This document shows, one piece after another, positions 50,265 to 58,859 of a DNA stretch of 64,000 bases (positions within the stretch are counted from its first letter, which is position 1; each line of letters begins with the position of its first letter). The notes beneath the pieces were generated by a model. It saw only the letters and a list, made by a program, of their open reading frames with translations. It searched no databases and was not told where the DNA came from. The position numbers and the translations under genes were made by a program. Source of the stretch: Dietzia timorensis (GTDB taxonomy: Bacteria; Actinomycetota; Actinomycetes; Mycobacteriales; Mycobacteriaceae); contig NZ_CP015961.1 of assembly GCF_001659785.1 (NCBI RefSeq), positions 2,666,001-2,730,000 on the forward strand. The letters run 5' to 3'.

Positions 50265-50346
50265 TGCCAGATCAAGGATTCGAACCTTGGAAGGCAATGC
50301 CGACGGATTTACAATCCGCTCCCTTTGGCCGCTCGGGCAATCTGGC
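50265..50346 (-). tRNA. tRNA-Tyr (GTA anticodon)
   Basis: 82 nt, class II with a long variable arm. The acceptor GCCAGAT pairs with ATCTGGC. The anticodon loop is TTGTAAA, and the T arm contains GTTCGAATC. The discriminator is A and CCA is not encoded. Confidence 0.95.
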
Positions 50347-50547
50347 GTGCGCCGTGTCGCGAAACCTGCGGTTCCGCCGTTAGGCGCGATGGATACAGTA
50401 CCAAGCGCGCCGTGAAGATGGAAAATCGCGGTGCGTCCGACGTCAACAAGCGAGCTTGTGCCGCAGAAGGCCGATGCCCGCGGCTACCCTGGCGGTAATG
50501 CATCCGGGCGCTTTCGGGCGCTGAGGCGAAACGTTAGGAGTACAGCA

Positions 50548-51042
50548 ATGGCTTCGGAATCCTCGTTCGACGTGGTCAGCGAATACGACCGGCAAGAGGT
50601 CGACAACGCGGTCAACCAGGCGGCGAAGGAACTCGGCAACCGCTACGACTTCCGCGGCACCGACACCACCATCGAATGGAAGGGCGAGGAGGTCGTCGAG
50701 ATCTACGCCAACGCCGAGGAGCGCACGCAGGCGGCGAAGGACGTGTTCATCGAGAAGCTCGTGCGCCGCGGCATCTCGATGAAGACCGTCGACTTCGGCG
50801 ATCCGATGTCCTCGGGCAAAGGCTACCGCCTCGTCGGCTCGCTGAAGAAGGGCATCGACAAGGAGCAGGCGAAGAAGATCACGAAGCTCATCCGCGACGA
50901 GGGACCCAAGGGCGTGAAGCCGACGATCCAGGGCGAGGAGGTTCGCGTGTCCTCGAAGTCGCGCGACGACCTGCAGGCCGTGATCTCTCTCCTCAAGGGC
51001 GCCGACCTCGACGTCGCGTTACAGTTCCAGAACTACCGCTAA
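50548..51042 (+). CDS. yajQ: YajQ family nucleotide-binding protein
   Basis: 164 aa from the ATG at 50548 ([20 protein letters not shown]), with TTAGGAG 8 nt upstream; an earlier in-frame ATG would add 39 non-conserved residues. It has the YajQ double ferredoxin-like fold with conserved [28 protein letters not shown] and the C-terminal LQFQNYR. Relatives bind nucleotides, including cyclic di-GMP, and RNA. It lies 12 nt upstream of the TRIC-like gene. Confidence 0.95.
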   Translation: MASESSFDVVSEYDRQEVDNAVNQAAKELGNRYDFRGTDTTIEWKGEEVVEIYANAEERTQAAKDVFIEKLVRRGISMKTVDFGDPMSSGKGYRLVGSLKKGIDKEQAKKITKLIRDEGPKGVKPTIQGEEVRVSSKSRDDLQAVISLLKGADLDVALQFQNYR

Positions 51043-51054
51043 CCACCCGCGACC

Positions 51055-51699
51055 ATGGTGTCCTCCGAGCTCCTCGTCCTGCTGCTCGACCTGGCGGGGA
51101 CCGTCGCGTTCGCCGTGTATGGCGCACTGTCCGCGATCCGCTACACGCGGCTGGATCTCGTCGGCGTGCTCGTCCTGGGCTCGGTGACGGCGATGGGCGG
51201 TGGCGCCATGCGCGACGCGATCCTCGGAGCGACGCCGGTCAACGCGGTGTCCGATTGGCGCTACCCCGCCGCCGCCCTCTTCGGCGCGCTGATCACGTTC
51301 TTTGCCGCGCGGTGGCTCGCCCGCCTCGAACCGGCGATCGTGGTCTTCGACGCCCTCGGCCTCGGCTTCTTCGCAGTCTCCGGTGCGGGGACGGCGCTCG
51401 CGTTCGGGGCTTCGCCCGTGGGGGCCGTGCTGCTCGGGATGCTCACCGCGGTGGGCGGAGGGACCGTGCGGGACATCATGCTCAGCCGCATCCCCTCGAT
51501 CCTGTACCAGGATCTCTACGCAACGTCCGCGCTGGTCGGAGCGTTGATCGTCGTCGTGTGCGAGGAGTTCGGCCTCGACGAGCTCGTCCCGGCTACGGTG
51601 GCTGTGCTCACGGCGATCACCATCCGCCTCGTGGCGTGGCGGTGGAAGATCTCGGCGCCCGGTGTGCCGTGGCGTGATTCGATTTCGGGTGCCGACTAG
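51055..51699 (+). CDS. Trimeric intracellular cation channel (TRIC/UPF0126) family protein
   Basis: 214 aa with seven hydrophobic helices in two repeats. Each half carries the family glycine motif before Arg-Asp: MGGGAMRDAILG and VGGGTVRDIMLS. Bacterial TRIC homologues form K+-permeable trimers. It is probably co-transcribed with yajQ, although no functional link is known. Confidence 0.88.
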   Translation: MVSSELLVLLLDLAGTVAFAVYGALSAIRYTRLDLVGVLVLGSVTAMGGGAMRDAILGATPVNAVSDWRYPAAALFGALITFFAARWLARLEPAIVVFDALGLGFFAVSGAGTALAFGASPVGAVLLGMLTAVGGGTVRDIMLSRIPSILYQDLYATSALVGALIVVVCEEFGLDELVPATVAVLTAITIRLVAWRWKISAPGVPWRDSISGAD

Positions 51700-51760
51700 A
51701 TTTCGCCTGCCGGCGGCTGGATTCTGCGTTGCAGGTCGCGACTCTCGCCGGGTTCGGCGA

Positions 51761-51848
51761 TACACACCAACCCGAGGCTCTACACACCAACCTCCGGGTT
51801 ATAAATTCGCCGAAATCACCGGGTTTTTCGACCCTCGGGTTGGTGTGT
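51761..51848. repeat. Long inverted repeat with an extra direct copy
   Basis: ACACACCAACCCGAG (51762-51776) and CTCGGGTTGGTGTGT (51834-51848) are exact inverted copies 57 bp apart. TACACACCAACC occurs again at 51781-51792, and a looser inverted copy (GCGTTGGTG) follows at 51857. The 397-bp gap 51700-52096 has no convincing gene. Confidence 0.75.
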
Positions 51849-51944
51849 GCCCCTTCGCGTTGGTGCCTAACCCGCCGGACAACTGGCATGGCAACTCCGC
51901 AGCCCCTGGGTCTCCTTCCGCCACACGCGACAGCGCCGAAATTT

Positions 51945-52014
51945 CCAGAAACCGTCGAGAGTGTCGAAATTGGGCGTGCACAGAACGGTTTCTAAACATT
52001 TCGACGGTTTCTGG
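51945..52014. repeat. Second inverted repeat in the same gap
   Basis: CCAGAAACCGTCGA (51945-51958) and TCGACGGTTTCTGG (52001-52014) are perfect inverted copies. ACGGTTTCT also recurs at 51985. The element ends about 80 bp before the YjbR gene and could be a structured leader or protein-binding region. Confidence 0.7.
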
Positions 52015-52096
52015 CTCCGCTAGTCTGGCCTCACAGTCGCGTCCGGCTCCCGCGCAAGTCTCCTCTGCCGCCGGCTCGACGAAGGAGGGGCCAGGA

Positions 52097-52435
52097 ATGA
52101 CCGACGACATCGCACGAGTGCGGCCGATCGCGCTCGATCTTCCCGGCAGCGAAGAGAAATCCTCCCACGGATGTCCGGCGTTTTACGTGCAAGGAAAACC
52201 CTTTGCCCGAATCCACGAGCAACCCGGGGTGCTGCTGCTGTGGCGGCCGAGCATCCTCGATCGAGAGGAATTGATCGCGGCCGAGCCGGCGAAGTTCTTC
52301 ACCACCGACCACTACGCCCGGCACGCGAGTGTGCTGCTCCGGCTTTCCGAGGTGGACGAGATCGAACTTCGAGAACTCATCACCGAGTCTTGGGAGCTCC
52401 GCGCTCCGAAGCGACTTCGCGAATCGATGGAGTGA
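52097..52435 (+). CDS. MmcQ/YjbR family protein
   Basis: 112 aa from the ATG at 52097 (TDDIARVRPIALDLPGSEEK), with AGGAGG 9 nt upstream; a much longer open frame reads through the palindromic gap and is not believed. Family features are the GSEEKSSHGCPAFYV start and KFFTTDHYARHASVLLRL. The fold is a double-wing DNA-binding-like domain of unknown function. It lies 9 nt upstream of a zinc-ribbon gene. Confidence 0.85.
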   Translation: MTDDIARVRPIALDLPGSEEKSSHGCPAFYVQGKPFARIHEQPGVLLLWRPSILDREELIAAEPAKFFTTDHYARHASVLLRLSEVDEIELRELITESWELRAPKRLRESME

Positions 52436-52444
52436 GGAACACCC

Positions 52445-52687
52445 ATGCTGGCTATGAAGAAGTCCTGCGAACTGTGCGGCACGTCGATCGTCGCCGACGG
52501 TCGCGCGTATATCTGCAGCTACGAGTGCACGTACTGCGAGAGCTGCAACGCGAGGCTCGACGAGTGCCCCAACTGCGCCGGGGACCTCCAGCCGCGGCCC
52601 ACGAGAACAACCGGCGTTTCGGAGATCTCCGCGCGCCTGCCGCAAATAATTCGCCGGCGCATAGGGACTCGCCGTCCCGGCCGCTGA
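52445..52687 (+). CDS. DUF1272 zinc-binding protein
   Basis: 80 aa. Eight cysteines (8, 11, 24, 28, 31, 34, 41, 44) arranged as C-x2-C pairs in CELCG, ICSYECTYCESC and CPNC match DUF1272, probably binding two zinc ions. The C-terminal third is basic and extends past the family core. It is co-transcribed with the YjbR gene. The function is unknown. Confidence 0.85.
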   Translation: MLAMKKSCELCGTSIVADGRAYICSYECTYCESCNARLDECPNCAGDLQPRPTRTTGVSEISARLPQIIRRRIGTRRPGR

Positions 52688-52772
52688 CCAGGGACGCCGG
52701 GTACTCGATCGCACGGCGACTGGCGGGCGGCGGGAGGCGCCGCGCGCGGCGGCCGGCGGAACCGCAGGCCCC

Positions 52773-53876
52773 TTAGCCGACGCGGGAGACCGTGAAGTTC
52801 ACCAGCGCCCGGAGCGCATCGTTGGCCGGGCCCGCCGGAAGCGTGTCGAGCTCGGATTCGGCGGCACGGACGTACTCGGCGAGCTTGTCTTTCGCCTGTT
52901 GCATGCCCGCCGAATCGGCGAGCAGGCTGATTGCTTCGGCAACGTCGGCGTCATCGTCGATGGGCGCGGAAACCAGCTCGCGCAGGCGCGCCTCGCCCGG
53001 ATCGGTGCCCTCGAGGACGTAGATGATCGGCAGCGTCGGGACGCCTTCGCGCAGGTCGGTACCAGGGACCTTGCCGGAGTCGCTGCTCGCCGAGGAGATG
53101 TCGATGATGTCGTCGGCGATCTGGAACGCCACGCCCACGGCGTCGCCATAGCGGCCGAGCGCCTCGATTTGCGCGTCGTCCAGGCCAGAGTAGATGCCGC
53201 CGAAACGGGCGGCGGTCGCGATGAGCGAACCCGTCTTCTCCCAGATGACCCGCACATAGTGGTCGACGGGATCGGCGGCGCGCGCGGCGACCTCGTTCTC
53301 GTCCGGCGAGTCCGTGCCCTGCGCGGCCTGCGCGTCGATTCGGGCGACGCCGAGACGTCCGACGGTCTCGCGCATCTGTCCCGTGACCAGCTCCGAGAAC
53401 GTCCCCGCGATGAGCTCGACCGCGCGCGGGCCGAGCTGCGCCACGAGCATCGAGCCGTGGGCGAAAAGGAAGTCGCCCGCGAGGATGGCCATCGAGTTCG
53501 TCCACGCAGAGTTCGCCGACTCGACGCCGCGGCGCACGTCGGCCTCGTCCATCACGTCGTCGTGATACAGGGTGGCAAGGTGCACCATCTCGCACGCCAC
53601 GCCTGCGGCGACAATGGATTCCGGATCGCGGTGGGGGCCGAGGTGGCCGGCCATCACCGTGAGCAGCGGGCGGAAGCGCTTGCCACCGGCCTTGACCAGG
53701 TGCAGCGCGATGTCGGAGAGGAACTTCTCGCCCGATTCGATGCGTGAGACGAGCAGATCTTCGACGGAAGCGAGGTCTTCGCGCAGCGCGGCAGCGAGCT
53801 CCGGGTCGCCGATATCCACGCCGGCGACGACGCTTGCCGCGCCTGACCCGGAATTAGCGGGCGCACTACTCGACAT
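52773..53876 (-). CDS. grcC1: Polyprenyl diphosphate synthase (menaquinone side chain)
   Basis: 367 aa trans-prenyltransferase. The first Asp-rich motif is LYHDDVMDEADVRRG (DDxxD) and the second is QIADDIIDISS. The conserved KAGGKRFRP lies upstream. It builds the isoprenoid tail of menaquinone from IPP. It is divergent from menJ, the arrangement seen at M. tuberculosis Rv0561c-Rv0562. Confidence 0.92.
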   Translation of the reverse strand: MSSSAPANSGSGAASVVAGVDIGDPELAAALREDLASVEDLLVSRIESGEKFLSDIALHLVKAGGKRFRPLLTVMAGHLGPHRDPESIVAAGVACEMVHLATLYHDDVMDEADVRRGVESANSAWTNSMAILAGDFLFAHGSMLVAQLGPRAVELIAGTFSELVTGQMRETVGRLGVARIDAQAAQGTDSPDENEVAARAADPVDHYVRVIWEKTGSLIATAARFGGIYSGLDDAQIEALGRYGDAVGVAFQIADDIIDISSASSDSGKVPGTDLREGVPTLPIIYVLEGTDPGEARLRELVSAPIDDDADVAEAISLLADSAGMQQAKDKLAEYVRAAESELDTLPAGPANDALRALVNFTVSRVG

Positions 53877-53994
53877 CCCTCACCTCACACGTTGTCCAGG
53901 GCCCAAAAACGGTGCCCTGCGGCACTATTGCACCCGCAGAAGGTAACGGGCGCTATGCGCTAGCCTACGTTCTCCGCCGCCTTCGCGGCGCACC

Positions 53995-54014
53995 GCGCCC
54001 GCGCGCGCGGGCGC
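53995..54014. promoter_or_regulatory. 20-bp perfect palindrome in the grcC1-menJ gap
   Basis: The 20 bases at 53995-54014 (arms GCGCCCGCGC) are self-complementary. Immediately left, CGCCGC-CTTC-GCGGCG forms another stem (about 53974-53989). It is either a shared divergent regulatory region or a GC-rich structural element; no known operator is recognised. Confidence 0.35.
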
Positions 54015-54087
54015 AGGTGTGGCGGACACCTCATTCTAGGCACTCCGAATCCGCGAGCCCACTCATGTCGATGCCAAGATGGAGGGC

Positions 54088-55419
54088 GTGAGTGAGACAG
54101 CCGAGAACGCGCCCCGCCCGACCCCCGAGAACCACGCGCCACCCGCCGAGTGCGACGTGCTCATCGTCGGCGCCGGGCCCGCGGGTTCGGCGGCGGCCAC
54201 GTGGCTCGCGCGGCGCGGCATCGACGTTGTCCTCGCCGACCGCGCGCCGCTCGGCCGGGACAAGACGTGCGGTGACGGGCTCACCCCCCGCGCGATGGCC
54301 GAGATGCGGCGCCTCGGGCTCTCCGAGTGGGCCGGCGAGCGGATCTCGATCCAGGGGCTGCGGCTACGCGGCTTCGGCACGGAGCACGAGATTCCGTGGC
54401 CCGCCGGGCGCTTCGGCACGCGTGGCTCCGCCGTGCCGCGGCGCGAGCTCGACCGCGCCCTCGCCGAGAAGGCTGCCGAAGAAGGTGCGCGGCTCCACGC
54501 GGGCTGGACCGCCCGGATTACCGGCACGTCCGACGTCATGGGCGGAGTTACCCCCTCCGAGGTGACGCTCTCCGGGCCGGACGGCGCCGAGCAGCAGATT
54601 TCGGCGCGCGTCGTCGTCGGCGCGGACGGGGCTCGCTCTTCGGTCGGCCGCGCGCTCGGCCGCCGCTGGCACAGGGACCTCCCCTTCGCGGTCGCCGCCC
54701 GGTCGTATATGACGGCGGACGCGCACGATCGCCCGTGGATCGGCTCCGACCTGGAGCTGCGCGATGCGGCCGGTGCCATCCAGCCCGGCTATGGCTGGGT
54801 GTTCCCGCTCGGCGATGGTTCGGTCAACCTCGGTGTCGGCGCGCTCGCGACGTCGGATCGGCCGGCGAACGTCAACGTCCGCGAACTGCTCGCGGCGTAC
54901 GTGCCGAAGGTGCGCGAGGAGTGGGGCCTGCACGGTGAGCCGCGCGAAGTGGCCAGCGCGTTCCTGCCGATGGGCGGGGCGGTGTCCGGCGTGGCGGGGC
55001 CCAACTGGGCGCTCACCGGCGACGCTGCGGGGCTCATCAACCCGCTCAACGGCGAGGGTATCGACTACGGGCTCGAGGCGGGCCGCCTGCTCGCCGGGGT
55101 TGTCGCAGAGCATCTTTCCTCCACAGATCCGCTGGGCGCGGGCGCGCTGACCAAGGTGTGGCCGCAGGTGCTTCGGAAGGAGTTCGGCCCTTCCTTCGCG
55201 CTGGCGCGGCGGCTCGCGGCGCTGCTCACCTACCCGCGATTCCTGCCTGCGGTCGGGCCGACAGGAATGGGTTCGGAAACGTTGATGACGGCGGCGGTGC
55301 GGTGCATGGGCAACGTGGTGACCGAGGACGACGCGGACCTGGTCTCGGCGCTGTGGCGCGGTTTCGGCAGGGGCCACCGGCTCATCGACCGCGTGCAGGG
55401 GCGGCCGCTGTTCGCCTGA
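54088..55419 (+). CDS. menJ: Menaquinone reductase MenJ (geranylgeranyl reductase family)
   Basis: 443 aa flavoprotein that reduces one double bond of the menaquinone side chain. The FAD motif is DVLIVGAGPAGSAAATWLARRG (about 26-47); CGDGLTPRAM, VVGADGARSSVGRAL and GDAAGLINPLNGEGIDYGLEAG are present. The GTG at 54088 is preferred because GGAGG lies 1-5 nt upstream within GGAGGGC; an ATG 9 nt earlier is in frame. It is convergent with menG. Confidence 0.9.
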   Translation: MSETAENAPRPTPENHAPPAECDVLIVGAGPAGSAAATWLARRGIDVVLADRAPLGRDKTCGDGLTPRAMAEMRRLGLSEWAGERISIQGLRLRGFGTEHEIPWPAGRFGTRGSAVPRRELDRALAEKAAEEGARLHAGWTARITGTSDVMGGVTPSEVTLSGPDGAEQQISARVVVGADGARSSVGRALGRRWHRDLPFAVAARSYMTADAHDRPWIGSDLELRDAAGAIQPGYGWVFPLGDGSVNLGVGALATSDRPANVNVRELLAAYVPKVREEWGLHGEPREVASAFLPMGGAVSGVAGPNWALTGDAAGLINPLNGEGIDYGLEAGRLLAGVVAEHLSSTDPLGAGALTKVWPQVLRKEFGPSFALARRLAALLTYPRFLPAVGPTGMGSETLMTAAVRCMGNVVTEDDADLVSALWRGFGRGHRLIDRVQGRPLFA

Positions 55420-55470
55420 TGCGGATGCAGCTGCGGATTAGGACCCCAGCGGCTTGCGCCGCTAACGCCG

Positions 55471-56175
55471 CTAGCGCTTCTTCGGGGCCGAGGGCTTCTC
55501 GGCGATGTGCAGCGCGACCATCCCGCCGGTGAGATTGACGACGCGGCACGCGGTCCACCCGGAGTCCTCGATGATGTCGGCGAGCTCCGCCTGGGCAGGC
55601 CATTCGCGGATGGACTCGGCGAGGTAACTGTAGGCGTCGGGGTTCGAGGACACGCGCGTGGCGATCGCCGGGAGCGCGCGCATGATGTATTCGATGTAGA
55701 CCTTGCGGAAGGGGCCGAACACCGGCTGCGAGAACTCGCAGACCACGAGGCGGCCGCCCGGGCGAGTCACCCTCGCCATGTCGGCGAGGCCCGCCTTGGT
55801 GTCGGCGACGTTGCGCAGGCCGAAGGATATGGTGACCGCGTCGAAGGACAGATCGGCGAACGGAAGCGCCATCGCATCCGCGGCGACCTTCGGCACATCG
55901 CGCTTCGCACCGTTTTTGAGCATGCCGAGCGAGAAATCCGCCGCGACGCAGAACGCGCCGGACTTGGCCAACCCCTCGGTGGATACCGACGTGCCGGCGG
56001 CGATATCGAGGATCCGCTCGCCCGGCCGCGGCGAGAGCTCCGCGCGGGTGCGCGCCCGCCAGGCCTTGTCGAGCCCGGCCGTCATCACCGTATTGGTGAG
56101 GTCGTAGCGGGCGGCGACGCCGTCGAACATCGAGGCGACATCGCCGGGCTGCTTGTCTAGATTTGCGCGTGACAC
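55471..56175 (-). CDS. menG: Demethylmenaquinone methyltransferase
   Basis: 234 aa. It has the UbiE/MenG signature: [17 protein letters not shown] at the start, the SAM loop [16 protein letters not shown] (about 52-67), [13 protein letters not shown] and CEFSQP. It makes menaquinone from demethylmenaquinone. The GTG at 56175 is used; a GTG two codons upstream is possible, and the remaining open frame upstream is not conserved-looking. Confidence 0.92.
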   Translation of the reverse strand: MSRANLDKQPGDVASMFDGVAARYDLTNTVMTAGLDKAWRARTRAELSPRPGERILDIAAGTSVSTEGLAKSGAFCVAADFSLGMLKNGAKRDVPKVAADAMALPFADLSFDAVTISFGLRNVADTKAGLADMARVTRPGGRLVVCEFSQPVFGPFRKVYIEYIMRALPAIATRVSSNPDAYSYLAESIREWPAQAELADIIEDSGWTACRVVNLTGGMVALHIAEKPSAPKKR

Positions 56176-56339
56176 GCCCACGAGCTTACCGCCTCGCGGC
56201 CCCGGAGCGCGCGCGTGCCCTGGGCTCCTGCATACCCGGCGACGTGCCGCGTAGCGTCGGTGGAGCAGGGATTTTCGCCCTGACTCGGCGGGCACGCCCC
56301 GCCGTCATACGACGCTTCCACGCTTCGTGAGGAGAAAAA

Positions 56340-56870
56340 ATGGCCAAGAAGATCGTTATCCTTTCCACCGATTTCGGCACCGAGCGCGACGAGATCACGG
56401 TCCCGCTACGCAAGCTGCGCGAGTCCGGCAACGACGTGACGGTCGCGACGCCGTCCGGCGAAGACGTACAGACCTTCCTCCACGACAGAGACCGCGACGT
56501 CGCCGTGCCCACCGATACCAAGGTCGCGGACCTGAGCGGCGAGTTCGATGTGGTCGTGCTCCCCGGTGGCACGCTCAATGCCGATGCCGCGCGCGTCGAT
56601 GAGGGCATCCGCACGCTGGTCAAGAAACAGGCGGACGCGGGCCGCACCATTGCCGCCATCTGCCACGCCCCGTGGGTGTTGGTCGACGCGGGGCTCGCGA
56701 AGAACAAGAACCTCACCTCGGTCGGCAACATCCGAGCCGACATGATCAACGCCGGTGCAACGTGGCACGACGAGCCCGTCGTCACATGCGAGACCGGGGG
56801 CTGGCCGCTCATCACCTCGCGAACCCCGGACGATCTCGACGCATTCGTCGAAGCTATCGAGAAGGCGTAG
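56340..56870 (+). CDS. DJ-1/PfpI family protein
   Basis: 176 aa, class-I glutamine-amidotransferase-like fold. The nucleophile Cys sits in the elbow AAICHAPWVL (about 107), with the conserved acidic residue near ERDEITVP (about 20) and the GGTLNAD loop. Members act as glyoxalases, deglycase-like enzymes or stress proteins; the activity here is unassigned. AGGAGAA precedes the ATG. It stands alone between menG and mgtA. Confidence 0.9.
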   Translation: MAKKIVILSTDFGTERDEITVPLRKLRESGNDVTVATPSGEDVQTFLHDRDRDVAVPTDTKVADLSGEFDVVVLPGGTLNADAARVDEGIRTLVKKQADAGRTIAAICHAPWVLVDAGLAKNKNLTSVGNIRADMINAGATWHDEPVVTCETGGWPLITSRTPDDLDAFVEAIEKA

Positions 56871-56957
56871 CCGGCCTTGCCGAGCGGGGCTCCGCTCGGC
56901 CATCACGGCGCGACGCCGATGCCAAGGCACGACGCAGCGACGCGTTAGAGTGCCGCG

Positions 56958-58247
56958 TTAGAGCGCTGCGAGTGGGGCGCGTCGGCGTGAAATCCAGGTC
57001 CGCGGGGCGAGCGGCTCGAACGCCCACGGGCGGACGACGCGCCGCGAGCGAGCGCCAACCGCCTCGTAGTGCTCCATGAGCGGCTCGCACAGCGAGTCCC
57101 AGGTGCGCTCGGCGACGGTGTCGCGCGCGGCGAGCCGGTAGCGCGGCAGGTCGGTAAGGATCTCGTCGACCGTCGTGGAGACCCGCGCGGCGTACTCGCT
57201 CGGCGCGAGCAGGAAGCCGTTGATCCCGTCCTGCACGAGGTCGCGCGGTCCGCCTGCGCGCGGGCCCACGACGGGAACGCCGGAGGCGTGCGCCTCCTGG
57301 ATGGCCTGACAGAACGTCTCGAACTCGCCGGCGTGGCAGAACACGTCCATCGTCGCGTACGCGGCGTGGAGCTCGGCCCCGCCGAGCGCGCCAGTGAATA
57401 CGGCATGCGGCATCGCGCGTTCGAGCGCGCCGCGCTCCGGCCCGTCACCGACGATGACCAGCTGGATGTCGCCGCCGGGTCCCGAACGGTCGGCCAGTGC
57501 CTGCAGCCGCTCGACATGCTTCTCCGGGGCGAGCCGTCCGACGAAACCGACGACCGGGCGCCCCTGCGGGGACCAGAAGTTGTGCAGTTCCTCGCGGCGC
57601 TTGGACGGGTTGAATCCTTCCGCGTCGACCCCGCGGCCCCAACGGTGCAGGCGCGGAATGTGATGCGCGGCGAGATCCTCCATCGCGGCCGTCGACGGCG
57701 CGAGGGTCCGCGCGCAGGAGGCGTGCACTGTCCGGATCCACGCCCACACGGCCTCCGAGAGCATGGAGTACCCGTAGGACTCGGAGAATCCGGCGACATC
57801 GGTCTGGTACACGGCGACGCACGGCACGCCGAGGGCCTTCGCGGCCGCCGCGCCGGCGGCGCCGAGGGAGAACGGCGAGGCGAGGTGCACCACGTCCGCG
57901 TCGAACATCTTGAGCGCGGCGTAGACGCTCGGGCTCGGCGCGGCCACCGGGAGCGAGGAGATCCCCGGCACTCGCACAGCCGTCACGCGGTGGATCGGAT
58001 AGCCGAGGTAGTGGTCGCGGTCCCCGTAATGCACGGACTCCGCCGTCAACAAGGGACTGAGCGCCTGCACGTACGGATTCGCCCGCACGGCGGTGGTGGC
58101 GCCCTCGATCAGCCCGACCTCGGCGCGTGGCGCGATGACAAGGCATTCGTGCCCGTGCCGCCGCGCGTATTCGAGCACACGCAGCACGGAGTTGGTGACC
58201 CCATTGACGTTGGGAAGGAACGACTCGGCAACGATTGCGATACGCAC
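56958..58247 (-). CDS. mgtA: GDP-mannose-dependent alpha-mannosyltransferase MgtA-like
   Basis: 429 aa GT4 enzyme. The N-terminus MRIAIVAESFLPNVNGVTNS, VYQTDVAGFSESYG, GFVGRLAPEKHVERL and the E-x7-E motif in GEFETFCQAIQEAHASG match M. tuberculosis Rv0557 (MgtA/PimB) as remembered. It adds mannose to a glucuronyl-diacylglycerol or PIM-type lipid anchor on the way to lipomannan-like glycolipids. It is downstream of the DUF3592 gene, on the menD strand. Confidence 0.9.
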   Translation of the reverse strand: MRIAIVAESFLPNVNGVTNSVLRVLEYARRHGHECLVIAPRAEVGLIEGATTAVRANPYVQALSPLLTAESVHYGDRDHYLGYPIHRVTAVRVPGISSLPVAAPSPSVYAALKMFDADVVHLASPFSLGAAGAAAAKALGVPCVAVYQTDVAGFSESYGYSMLSEAVWAWIRTVHASCARTLAPSTAAMEDLAAHHIPRLHRWGRGVDAEGFNPSKRREELHNFWSPQGRPVVGFVGRLAPEKHVERLQALADRSGPGGDIQLVIVGDGPERGALERAMPHAVFTGALGGAELHAAYATMDVFCHAGEFETFCQAIQEAHASGVPVVGPRAGGPRDLVQDGINGFLLAPSEYAARVSTTVDEILTDLPRYRLAARDTVAERTWDSLCEPLMEHYEAVGARSRRVVRPWAFEPLAPRTWISRRRAPLAAL

Positions 58248-58310
58248 AGCCCTTATCGTCGCTCCACCAGCTGGACTACGGGTGAGTCGAGGTCAACGCG
58301 TCGGCCACCT

Positions 58311-58859
58311 TTAGGTGACATCTTGGCGACCCGGGTTAACGTCTCGTGTCCCATGGGTGTCCTCGTGCGCCTCGTCGTGAGAATCAGCGCCGGACCGTTC
58401 GCCGGATCGACCGCCCGCCCCGGAGCGCCGCAGTACCCGCCCGGCCCCCAGGTACGCGAGCAGGCACGGACCACCACCGAGTATGACGACGGAGGCGATG
58501 GGCCACGCGGCGACGGTCCATGATCTCCCCGATACTCGGACCAGCGACGGATTGGCGCGGCGGTAATCGACCTGAATGCGCTGCCCCTCGGCGAGCCCGG
58601 TGGGATAGAAGACCCCCTCGGGCGGGCGCACGTGCTGCCCGGTCTCGGTGGTGAACGAAATGGCCGCGCGACGCGGGGACACATCGGTGACCAAAGCGGT
58701 AGCGGTCGCGCGGTCGGCGTCGATGCGCACGTCGTCGATCACCACCGACGCTGCAAGCAATCCGGCGCCGACGACGATGAAGATCCCGAGCGTCGCGGCG
58801 ACGATCTGGACGATGCGCGCGGGCCTGCGCTTGCGGCGCCGGCGGACCGAGGCGGCCAT
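58311..58859 (-). CDS. DUF3592-type membrane protein
   Basis: 182 aa from the ATG at 58859, which overlaps the menD stop by one base. A very basic start (RRRRKRRPAR) precedes a membrane helix (about 17-38). An extracytoplasmic beta domain (TATALVTDVSPRRAAISFTT; GVFYPTGLAEGQRIQVDYR) follows, then a second helix (about 120-140) and a charged tail. It corresponds in position to M. tuberculosis Rv0556. The function is unknown. Confidence 0.75.
   Translation of the reverse strand: MAASVRRRRKRRPARIVQIVAATLGIFIVVGAGLLAASVVIDDVRIDADRATATALVTDVSPRRAAISFTTETGQHVRPPEGVFYPTGLAEGQRIQVDYRRANPSLVRVSGRSWTVAAWPIASVVILGGGPCLLAYLGAGRVLRRSGAGGRSGERSGADSHDEAHEDTHGTRDVNPGRQDVT

Noticed and set aside
51662-52096. 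Coding extension of the YjbR gene through the repeat region
   Set aside because: The strong AGGAGG before 52097 and the family N-terminus place the start there. The extension has no similarity and covers the inverted repeats.
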